Below, piece after piece: positions 1 to 4,666 of a stretch of DNA of 5,721 bases. Made by a program: the position numbers and the translations under genes. Numbering within the stretch: position 1 is the first letter of the stretch; each line of letters begins with the position of its first letter. This DNA is from an uncultured Porphyromonadaceae bacterium (GTDB lineage Bacteria; Bacteroidota; Bacteroidia; Bacteroidales; Muribaculaceae): the NCBI GenBank assembly GCA_937892215.1, contig CALAVE010000034.1, positions 1 to 5,721 on the forward strand, in the 5' to 3' direction. A model generated the notes under the pieces. It was not told the DNA's origin. It made no database searches and saw only the letters and a list, made by a program, of their open reading frames with translations.

Positions 1-95
1 ACGTCCGCCACCTGCAAGGCGTTGGAGAGATAAGCCTGATAGGGCTTTTCTCGAATGGGCTTCAAAAAATCCGATATGTCTGCGGTTCGTTTCAT
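1..95 (-). CDS. Start of an unrecognised leftward ORF (5' part only, continues past the window)
   Basis: An ATG at 95-93 on the minus strand opens a frame of 31 codons that is still open at the window edge. It begins MKRTADISDFLKP and continues with a hydrophilic stretch ending around ALQVAD. An in-frame TAG lies 12 nt upstream of the ATG, so the frame cannot start further upstream. It has the same orientation as the virion operon but is separated from it by about 140 nt of apparently non-coding, structured sequence. I found no TAnnTTTG match on the minus strand ahead of it; it could be read through from the operon or served by a promoter of another kind. The visible residues match no family I recognise. 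The short open length means it could be a chance ORF, although the orientation and the codons look ordinary. Confidence 0.4.
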   Translation of the reverse strand, partial: MKRTADISDFLKPIREKPYQAYLSNALQVAD

Positions 96-105
96 GAAAT
101 TTTGC

Positions 106-113
106 TACTTTTG
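106..113 (+). promoter_or_regulatory. Candidate Bacteroidetes -7 promoter element (TACTTTTG)
   Basis: TACTTTTG matches the Bacteroidetes sigma-ABfr -7 consensus TAnnTTTG exactly. No clean TTTG -33 box is visible 19-21 nt upstream, so this is half a promoter by consensus. A start a few bases downstream would fall at about 117-120, which coincides with the first strand of the outer stem of the structured region at 116-201. A TTTTGC direct repeat (100-105 and 109-114) contributes to the site. Confidence 0.4.
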
Positions 114-115
114 CA

Positions 116-236
116 GCGGTCTCTGACCACCCGACGCTTTGAACGGTCTTAAAACTCCGTGCGTCAAGAATGGGTCAAGCCTCATTAGAGGTAAGAACCG
201 CCCTTCCGCCTCACAGCCTTGTGGGGCGGTCGTATT
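116..236 (+). ncRNA. Candidate small structured RNA, about 120 nt
   Basis: This non-coding stretch contains nested complementary segments that I paired by eye. The outer stem is GCGGT 116-120 with ACCGC 197-201. Inside it TGACC 124-128 pairs with GGTCA 173-177. Inside that GACGC 133-137 pairs with GCGTC 161-165, continuing after a 5-nt bulge with ACGG 143-146 and CCGT 157-160. A side hairpin follows, GCCTC 179-183 with GAGGT 188-192 around ATTA, and then the strong hairpin at 206-229. Two of the pairs (G179-U192 and U211-G224) are G-U wobbles only on the plus strand and become C/A mismatches on the minus strand, which favours rightward transcription. A TAnnTTTG element sits just before the 5' end. 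It matches no tRNA or RNA family I recognise. The alternative is that it is a structured leader of the leftward ORF at 95, or chance pairing in an intergenic spacer. Expression is inferred, not shown. Confidence 0.35.
197..236. terminator. Strong hairpin, probable (bidirectional) terminator between the virion operon and the left-end region
   Basis: On the plus strand CCGCC-T-CACA (206-215) pairs with TGTG-G-GGCGG (220-229) around a GCCT loop, ten pairs including one U-G, followed by the T-rich stretch TATTTT at 233-238. On the minus strand a 7-bp stem, ACCGCCC with GGGCGGT (230-224 with 203-197), lies two bases beyond the TAA stop of the leftward operon and is followed by TTCTTA. Both U-tracts are weak. 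The location, directly after the last operon gene, supports termination. Confidence 0.5.
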
Positions 237-950
237 TTACAAAATCCCCAATTCTTTGAGGTCATTAGTGAGTTTGTCGGTCGGATTGATAACCTTGCCA
301 TACAAGTCGATAATCTGAGCCTTCAGTTCCTCGCTTGGCTTTTTGGCGTAGCGTCCTTTGGCCAGGTTAATCATCCGCACCGCCTTTCGACTTTCCTCAC
401 GGGCATCATTCTCCATGACCGCTGCACCGTCTGTGCCGGTGAAGTGGTCGTAGGTCTCCCAGTTCGAGTGCAACTTCTTATCGAGGTCGATAAGTTCTTT
501 GAGAAAAGGATAACGGTCGCAGTCGCGAGCCGGATTATCCTCTGTCGATAGCGAGCGCAACTTCAAGTGCAGTTCGCGCATCCGCTGCACAATGCCCAGG
601 TTCTCGACATAGAGAGCCTGAATCTCATCGGGCAGCAGGTCGTGGTCGTCACGCTTGCCCTGTTTGAAACTCTCGCCGGTATTAGGCGTGAGCTTCTTGG
701 CAATCACGTTTACCTGTGATTGCATCTCCTCAACTTGCGCGTGAGTGAGCTTCTGCAAGCGGAACGACAGTCGTTTCTGCAACTGGCGTTCAATGAACTC
801 GGCGTTACGCCGCGGGTTCGCCATCAGATTGCGGTACTGGATTTGATTGCCCGTGAGCTGCAGCAGATAGAGTGCGCCTTTGGCGTAGTCGCGCTGCTCA
901 TGTGGCAAATACAGCCAATCTTGTATTTCTTTTGTAAACTCTTGGTTCAT
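237..950 (-). CDS. Unrecognised helical phage protein, last gene of the virion operon
   Basis: A 237-residue soluble protein with no signal peptide or membrane segment. It is strongly charged and Leu/Gln/Lys/Glu-rich. Residues 45-85 (ANPRRNAEFIERQLQKRL onward) and 105-165 look like long amphipathic helices with coiled-coil potential, and residues 180-237 are a basic-acidic helical tail. Its ATG overlaps the stop of the preceding phosphoribosyltransferase-like gene in an ATGA (950-947), so the two are probably translationally coupled and work in the same unit. It ends two bases before the terminator hairpin. I do not recognise the family. The position after capsid genes suggests a head-completion, tail-assembly or accessory role, but the fold offers no direct clue and the pairing with a phosphoribosyltransferase gene may be more informative than the distance to the capsid gene. 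That it is a real gene is secure from length, packing and orientation; its function is unknown. Confidence 0.85.
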   Translation of the reverse strand: MNQEFTKEIQDWLYLPHEQRDYAKGALYLLQLTGNQIQYRNLMANPRRNAEFIERQLQKRLSFRLQKLTHAQVEEMQSQVNVIAKKLTPNTGESFKQGKRDDHDLLPDEIQALYVENLGIVQRMRELHLKLRSLSTEDNPARDCDRYPFLKELIDLDKKLHSNWETYDHFTGTDGAAVMENDAREESRKAVRMINLAKGRYAKKPSEELKAQIIDLYGKVINPTDKLTNDLKELGIL

Positions 951-1630
951 AGCTTATTATTCACATTTGAAAAGAATATGAGATTCTTGTTATAGCCTTG
1001 AAGCAGTTTCTTCATGGCGAGCAAAGTCTGTCCTGTGGTCACAAAGTCATCAAAAACTATGATGTTAGGCTCTTTCGGCAAGATATTCAGTTCAAAAACA
1101 GCGTTTACTCGTTGTTTTGTGTGGCAAAATGCCACATCCTCGTAGAACGGAATATCGAGCTGCCGCCCGATTTCCTCACTGATGAGCGTGGCGAAGTTCT
1201 TCACTTTGTGCCTACGCTTGGGCGAGGTGCAGATGCACCAGCCGCCTTGAGAGAGATTGTAGCCGAGCATTTCACGAATGACCGGCACGATACTGTCGGC
1301 AAAGAACCGCACCATGTCGGGGTCGGCCTTGATGTCGGTGAGTGTTCTGCCGTACACCGACTTCTGCCAGATGGAAACGAAGTTCACATTCGAGCGGCGA
1401 GTCAAGCGCAGTTTGTAGGAGAAATCACACCTTGCCTCGGTGGATTTGTCCCACGACTTGCGCTTCTGCACGGCAAACAAATCCTTTTGTTGGGCTCGGC
1501 CTTGGGGTGCAGCGTCGCCGCCTGAATGAAAGTCGAGGGAACTGAGGTCGCTTACAGGAAAGGTCATGTCGCGCAAGACCTCTCCCATATCGACGGCAGC
1601 ACCCTCGACCCGCGAGTGACTGTCAGCCAT
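947..1630 (-). CDS. Phosphoribosyltransferase-like (ComF-like, type I PRT fold) protein
   Basis: A protein of 227 residues from the chosen ATG at 1630. The PRPP-binding signature is clear near the C-terminus: PNIIVFDDFVTTGQTL at residues 188-203, with the two acidic residues D194-D195 and the TTG loop. The preceding arrangement, CTSPKRRHKVKNFATLI (135-150) then residues 164-181 with basic and Asn positions, follows the ComF-type order of a substrate-side strand, a helix, an R/N-containing segment and the PRPP loop. The Zn-finger front of ComF is absent; residues 1-60 are instead polar and low in hydrophobics. Type I PRTs join or release a base and PRPP; the substrate here cannot be read. An ATG at 1666 would add 12 residues but overlaps the upstream gene by 31 nt; ATG 1630 lies five bases after the upstream stop and was preferred. 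The last 200 nt or so are much more AT-rich (961-1020: 21 of 60 G+C) than the front (1561-1620: 38 of 60). It overlaps the next gene by 4 nt. Confidence 0.8.
   Translation of the reverse strand: MADSHSRVEGAAVDMGEVLRDMTFPVSDLSSLDFHSGGDAAPQGRAQQKDLFAVQKRKSWDKSTEARCDFSYKLRLTRRSNVNFVSIWQKSVYGRTLTDIKADPDMVRFFADSIVPVIREMLGYNLSQGGWCICTSPKRRHKVKNFATLISEEIGRQLDIPFYEDVAFCHTKQRVNAVFELNILPKEPNIIVFDDFVTTGQTLLAMKKLLQGYNKNLIFFSNVNNKL
1120..1136. repeat. Perfect inverted repeat TGTGGCA-AAA-TGCCACA inside the phosphoribosyltransferase gene
   Basis: Two 7-base arms, TGTGGCA (1120-1126) and TGCCACA (1130-1136), flank AAA. The repeat is inside coding sequence, in the part specifying VAFCHT near residues 166-171 of the protein. 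Eleven bases of it (TGTGGCAAAAT, 1120-1130) recur on the opposite strand at 4570-4560, in the promoter region of the virion operon. It could be a protein-binding site, an mRNA hairpin, or a coincidence of codons. Confidence 0.5.
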
Positions 1631-1649
1631 TCCGGTTAAGGATTGGCTG
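1624..1649 (-). promoter_or_regulatory. mRNA hairpin spanning the stop/start junction, likely translational coupling element
   Basis: In the leftward transcript CAGCCA (1649-1644) pairs with TGGCTG (1629-1624), and TCC (1642-1640) with GGA (1633-1631), separated by one A/A mismatch and closed by a 6-nt loop, TTAACC. The TAA stop of the upstream gene is in the loop and the ATG of the phosphoribosyltransferase gene is at the mismatch and in the 3' arm. A ribosome finishing the upstream gene would melt it, so the downstream start should depend on upstream translation. This also favours ATG 1630 as the real start. Confidence 0.45.
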
Positions 1650-2421
1650 CAGCCGCTTGTTTCCAATCGGCGATTCTCTCGGTGAACTCGTCAGCCGCCA
1701 TGGTGTAGTCACCCGCGTTGGCGGCTACTATCTGCTCATAGACGGCCTCCACCTCCGCCGGTGTCTTATTGGTGTCAGCGGCGACAGCGGTGAACAAGTC
1801 CTCGAAATTGTCCGTGGTATAGACAGTGCCGTTATACTCGATGGCGGCAGTCGAAGCCTGTTCGGGCTGGATGGTGCCGTCCTCGGTCTCAATCTTGCCG
1901 TAGTAGAACGGAGCGGGGCACTCGTCGGTGGCCTCCACCGAGAGCGTGGTGCTGGTCGTTCCCGTGGGGCCTTGCCCGAGGTCTTGCGCCACGGTCGATT
2001 TCACGAGCCATGCGTCGCTGCCGACCACACGGAACTTGCCCGGCACGGTCTCGACGAGATAGACGCAATCGTTGTTGTTGACGTATGCGGCGAGCGCCGA
2101 AGCGTCCACACCCACGCCCGGGTGAACAGCGGTGAGCTTGTTCAGCTGCGTCATCGAGGGGTATTCACCCTGCGCCTCGCTGGTGAGCTGCGACTTGTCG
2201 GGCAGGATGTCGATATACTTCCAGGTGGCATCGGCTGCCAAAACGAAATTGCCGACGTATGCGGCGGCGGTCAGTCGCCCGCGGTTGTCATGTGCGAGCG
2301 TGGGCCACTTGACGATTTGGTCTTTGCCGATGTAGTAGATACGGCGCTTGATGCCGGGGAGCTCGGGCGTTCCCTGGCACCAAGCGAGCGATTTCAATAT
2401 ACTGGTACAATTGGTTGCCAT
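1636..2421 (-). CDS. Probable phage structural protein (tail-tube or head-associated type) next to the capsid gene
   Basis: A 261-residue, Ala/Thr-rich, mostly beta-looking soluble protein. It opens with MATNCTSILKSLAWCQGTPELPG and then GIKRRIYYIGKDQIVKWP (residues 23-40), a front I associate with structural proteins encoded just after the capsid gene in Bacteroidetes prophages. Residues 50-175 alternate short hydrophobic strands with turns and include YPSMTQLNKL (88-97) and ECPAPFYYGKI (167-177). From about residue 186 to the end the sequence changes to an acidic, Ala-rich helical tail, which may be a separate domain. It starts 32 nt after the capsid stop and has a leader nearly identical to that of the capsid gene, which fits high, co-ordinated expression. 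A tail-tube role is my guess from position and look; a decoration or head-tail connector role is equally possible. The antisense frame here is also open for about 260 codons, a by-product of base composition. Confidence 0.85.
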   Translation of the reverse strand: MATNCTSILKSLAWCQGTPELPGIKRRIYYIGKDQIVKWPTLAHDNRGRLTAAAYVGNFVLAADATWKYIDILPDKSQLTSEAQGEYPSMTQLNKLTAVHPGVGVDASALAAYVNNNDCVYLVETVPGKFRVVGSDAWLVKSTVAQDLGQGPTGTTSTTLSVEATDECPAPFYYGKIETEDGTIQPEQASTAAIEYNGTVYTTDNFEDLFTAVAADTNKTPAEVEAVYEQIVAANAGDYTMAADEFTERIADWKQAAAANP

Positions 2422-2440
2422 GTTTTTACTTCGTGATTAG
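2422..2440 (-). promoter_or_regulatory. Translation leader of the structural gene, matching the capsid-gene leader
   Basis: The leader reads CTAATCACGAAGTAA (2440-2426) followed by AAAC and the ATG. It agrees at 13 of 15 bases with CTAATCTCAAAGTAA ahead of the capsid ATG (3438-3424). No Shine-Dalgarno core is present, as is usual in Bacteroidetes, so the shared A-rich leader probably sets initiation strength. Confidence 0.4.
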
Positions 2441-2453
2441 TGGTGAATGACTA

Positions 2454-3422
2454 TTAGGCTGCCAGTTCGATGACTTTGAGCTTGCGGTAGTCGATGGACT
2501 CGAACTGCACGCCGAAGAACATGGTGGCGATGTACGAGAGGATGAACGGCTCGTACTCCTTGACCATGACGCTCTCGATGTCGCCCATCTGGTCATAGCC
2601 GACGAGCATGTTGCTCTTGGGCGTGACGTGGATGAACTTCGAGTCAGCCTTGTTGAACAGCGGAATGATGTGCAGCTTGCCGTTGCTGCCCTCCACGCAG
2701 TCCTGACCGAACCGGGTGTAGTAGTTGATGCCTCCGTGGGTGAGCAGCATGGCCTCGTTGTACTTGTCGGCGAAGTCCTGCGAGCAGTACATGTTCAGCT
2801 CCTGGGCACGCAGACGTGGGTCGAGCGAGTAGAGGATTTCCTTTGCGATGTCGAGCGCGTTGGCGGTGGTGATTTCCTCGGTGAGCTTCATGTAGTTCTT
2901 GTTGGCCACGCTGATCTTGTCGGCGGCGATTTCGGCGATGGTGATGGTGTCGAAGCCGTCGAACAGGTCTTTGGTGGTGTCGCCGCTTGCGTTGCGCACA
3001 CCGCACCAGATAGCGTCATTGAGGCTTTCCGAGAGACCTTTGGCGATGAGCGTGAGCACATGGAGCGCCGTGGGCGCCTGCATCTGGCCGTCACCTTTGG
3101 TGGCCGCCATGTAGCCGAGAATGGTGGAAGCTGCGGAGTTCGGCTCGAACTTGCAGTGCACGGAACCCATGAACGTCTCAAGGGTTCTGTATTCCACATT
3201 GAGATTGAAGTCGGAGGAGCGTGAGGGCTTGTAAGGCCCGAACTGCGCATTGCCGCTGATGGCTCCCACGTTCTCCTTGTAGCGGATGCCGGGACGAGGA
3301 GTCATGTGCTGGATGGTGTCCTGGCACCCGATGATGGGCTGCATGAGCAGCTCGGGTCGCCATTTGGTGGCGGCTTCCTGGAACTGCTCCAGCGAGGGGG
3401 TGATGTTGAGTTGTCCTGCCAT
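2454..3422 (-). CDS. Major capsid protein, HK97-fold type
   Basis: A 322-residue protein directly downstream of the head protease, the standard place for the major capsid protein that forms the icosahedral shell. By eye it has the usual order of an HK97-fold capsid protein: an N-terminal arm (residues 1-45), a beta-rich E-loop-like stretch with Gly/Ser/Pro (RPGIRYKENVGAISGNAQFG, 43-62, to about 85), a helical P-domain (ALHVLTLIAKGLSESLNDAIWCG, within 119-141, is the spine-like helix), an A-domain with short strands (190-285), and a C-terminal strand segment, EPFILSYIATMFFGVQFES (291-309). No obvious protease-cleaved delta domain is visible; at 322 residues it is near the size of a mature subunit, consistent with a scaffold supplied in the protease gene product. 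The ATG at 3422 follows a leader repeated ahead of the next gene. The family call is by pattern and context, with no search behind it, but the combination with the protease is strong. Confidence 0.85.
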   Translation of the reverse strand: MAGQLNITPSLEQFQEAATKWRPELLMQPIIGCQDTIQHMTPRPGIRYKENVGAISGNAQFGPYKPSRSSDFNLNVEYRTLETFMGSVHCKFEPNSAASTILGYMAATKGDGQMQAPTALHVLTLIAKGLSESLNDAIWCGVRNASGDTTKDLFDGFDTITIAEIAADKISVANKNYMKLTEEITTANALDIAKEILYSLDPRLRAQELNMYCSQDFADKYNEAMLLTHGGINYYTRFGQDCVEGSNGKLHIIPLFNKADSKFIHVTPKSNMLVGYDQMGDIESVMVKEYEPFILSYIATMFFGVQFESIDYRKLKVIELAA

Positions 3423-3438
3423 ATTACTTTGAGATTAG
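3423..3438 (-). promoter_or_regulatory. Translation leader of the capsid gene, shared with the next gene
   Basis: CTAATCTCAAAGTAA (3438-3424) then T and the ATG. The same 15-mer, with two substitutions, precedes the next gene at 2440-2426. It is the only repeated leader in the operon and marks the two genes expected to need the highest protein yield. Confidence 0.4.
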
Positions 3439-3450
3439 AGATGAGCGAAT

Positions 3451-4548
3451 TTAGGGAACTTGGTTGAACAGCTTCTTGGCGTTGTTCACCTTGTCGGCGA
3501 ACACGTCAAAGGGAGACTTGGCGGTCTGCTGCGGAGCATCGACCACCACTTGTGACTTTTCGGCAGGGTTGGCTTTCAATGCCTGAACCTGCTCGGCGAG
3601 TTCGGTGTTGCGCTTGTCGCGGTCAGCGATGGCACGCTCAACGGCGAGCGCTTGCTCTGCGGTGAGCTTCACACCGTCCTCGCCCACAGCGAAGCCCTCG
3701 ATGTTGAGGACTTCGCCAAGGAGCGAAAGGGACTGGAGCATGGTTGCGGATGGTTTGAGTGTTGGGGAAGATGGATGATTATTTTCGTTATGACTAGCTT
3801 GATTCTCCTCTGTGGGAGTAGAATTTGCTTGGGGATTTCCGGCGGTGATTTGTTCGTGTTCGGCCTCCTTGGCGGACTTGAACAGCGAGGCAATGGCAGC
3901 GATGAAACGCTCGATGAGCGTCTCATTGCGGCTGTAGGCTGTGGGTATGTTCGGAATGGGCATACCGGCAGCCGCCATTGCCGAAGCCACCGCGTCGGTG
4001 AGCACCGGCTTGGTCTCGCCCAGGTCGGTGATCTCATCGACAAAGCCCCAGGCTTTAGCCTCTTTAGCGGTGAGCCAGCCGCCTACTCGCATCAAGTCGA
4101 GCAGGTCGGCCTCGGGCTTGCTGCACTTGGCCGAATACATCGCGGCAACATTGTTGTCGAGTTTGTTGAGGTCACGGATTGCCGCCTCGCAGTTGTCGCG
4201 GACAGTTGCGAGCTGGTCGGCATTGAGGTTTCCCCACTCGAAAAACTCCGCGCTGCACTTGTGCACGAGGTACATGGCCGACGCGTCGATGCTGATGTGG
4301 CGGGCACCGAGCGAAGCGATGGTTGCGGCACTGGCATTCATTCCCACGAAGTGGACGGTGACATCGCCATGACGCTTGAACGCCGAGGCGATGGAGAGTG
4401 CGGTCGCCAACGAACCGCCGAGGCTGTCGATAAGCACGTGGACCGGCTTGCCCTCGTTCTTGGCAAGCACATAGTCCACATAGTCGCGGTCGAAGTCGTA
4501 GCCTCCGACGTAGCCTTTGAGGTGGAGATTGTATTTAGTCTGTGGCAT
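3451..4548 (-). CDS. ClpP-fold head maturation protease with C-terminal scaffold-like extension
   Basis: A 365-residue protein from ATG 4548. Residues 10-178 form an S14/ClpP-like protease: VHVLIDSLGGSLATALSIASAF (from about residue 37; oxyanion GG-S motif), GMNASAATIASLGA (69-82) with Ser73 the likely nucleophile, AMYLVHK (91-97) with His96 the likely base, and GGWLTAKEAKAWGFVDEI (156-173), the usual end of the fold. By alignment to ClpP the third catalytic acid should fall near Gly156, where no acidic residue is seen. Residues 205-265 are a linker rich in Asn, Ser, Thr and Glu, and 295-330 look like a coiled coil, followed by a basic end with FNQVP. No separate scaffold gene lies between this gene and the capsid gene, so the extension may be the scaffold. 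A longer frame opens at 4662, but those 38 codons contain the operon promoter, so ATG 4548 is the start. Role: trimming head proteins during prohead maturation. Confidence 0.85.
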   Translation of the reverse strand: MPQTKYNLHLKGYVGGYDFDRDYVDYVLAKNEGKPVHVLIDSLGGSLATALSIASAFKRHGDVTVHFVGMNASAATIASLGARHISIDASAMYLVHKCSAEFFEWGNLNADQLATVRDNCEAAIRDLNKLDNNVAAMYSAKCSKPEADLLDLMRVGGWLTAKEAKAWGFVDEITDLGETKPVLTDAVASAMAAAGMPIPNIPTAYSRNETLIERFIAAIASLFKSAKEAEHEQITAGNPQANSTPTEENQASHNENNHPSSPTLKPSATMLQSLSLLGEVLNIEGFAVGEDGVKLTAEQALAVERAIADRDKRNTELAEQVQALKANPAEKSQVVVDAPQQTAKSPFDVFADKVNNAKKLFNQVP

Positions 4549-4558
4549 AATCGTACTG

Positions 4559-4575
4559 AATTTTGCCACAAAATT
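4559..4575. promoter_or_regulatory. Candidate operator: 7-bp dyad AATTTTG-CCA-CAAAATT over the virion promoter
   Basis: A perfect inverted repeat with a 3-bp spacer. Its right arm shares seven of the eight bases of the -7 box at 4569-4576, and its left arm lies at the expected transcription start and early leader, so a bound dimer would block the virion operon. It could also be read as a hairpin at the 5' end of the mRNA. The binding protein is not in the window unless the AlbA_2 protein does this. Confidence 0.45.
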
Positions 4576-4600
4576 ATAAAGGTGGGTTCTTCGAGTAAAA
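4569..4600 (-). promoter_or_regulatory. Bacteroidetes-type promoter of the leftward virion operon
   Basis: Read on the minus strand, TAATTTTG (4576-4569) fits the TAnnTTTG -7 consensus and TTTT (4600-4597) is one base off the TTTG -33 box, with a 20-nt spacer, inside the usual 19-21. Transcription should begin near 4562-4566, giving a leader of only about 15-20 nt to the ATG at 4548. Its position within the longer reading frame that opens at 4662 is what decides the protease start. Confidence 0.6.
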
Positions 4601-4637
4601 GACAGGAAATTATACCCTCTGTTTCGGATATTATTGT

Positions 4638-4645
4638 TACCTTTG
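4638..4645 (+). promoter_or_regulatory. -7 promoter element of the rightward AlbA_2 gene (TACCTTTG)
   Basis: TACCTTTG is a full match to TAnnTTTG and lies 21 nt before the ATG at 4667. No convincing TTTG is seen at the -33 distance (about 4613-4619), so it may be weak or need an activator. It stands back to back with the virion promoter, whose -33 box is about 40 bp away, so the two could compete or share a regulator. Confidence 0.5.
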
Positions 4646-4654
4646 CGGTCTAAT

Positions 4655-4659
4655 AGAGG
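4655..4659 (+). promoter_or_regulatory. Shine-Dalgarno-like site AGAGG for the AlbA_2 gene
   Basis: AGAGG ends 7 nt before ATG 4667, the normal spacing. It is the clearest Shine-Dalgarno match ahead of any gene in the window; the leftward genes rely on A-rich leaders instead. It supports ATG 4667 as the start. Confidence 0.5.
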
Positions 4660-4666
4660 CAAAATA

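Noticed and set aside
133..192. tRNA or degenerate tRNA (a TTAA-containing loop resembling a Leu anticodon arm, then GGGTCAAGCC resembling a T-arm)
   Set aside because: The stem-loop has 4 bp with a 10-nt loop, the T-loop is too short, and there is no 7-bp acceptor stem or CCA position. A general structured RNA explains it better. For the same reason I do not call an attachment site here.
1631..1666. 12-codon extension of the phosphoribosyltransferase from ATG 1666
   Set aside because: It would overlap the upstream gene by 31 nt, while ATG 1630 follows the upstream stop by five bases within a coupling hairpin.
1657..2436. Long plus-strand open frame (259 codons) opposite the structural gene
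   Set aside because: It mirrors the minus-strand gene almost exactly, is Gly/Val/Arg/Leu-rich without recognisable motifs, and has no promoter or packing with neighbours. High G+C and avoidance of certain codons on the coding strand keep the antisense frame open.
2628..3224. 198-codon plus-strand frame and several minus-strand frames inside the capsid gene
   Set aside because: They overlap the capsid gene fully, have biased compositions (His/Arg-rich or Val/Gly-rich) and no independent signals.
3652..4653. 333-codon plus-strand frame opposite the head protease
   Set aside because: The opposite strand carries a clear ClpP-fold protease with catalytic motifs; the antisense product is a low-information shadow.
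4549..4662. 38-codon N-terminal extension of the protease from ATG 4662
   Set aside because: The -33 and -7 boxes of the leftward promoter lie within it, and the residues do not resemble the start of a protease; ATG 4548 fits the expected beginning of the fold.
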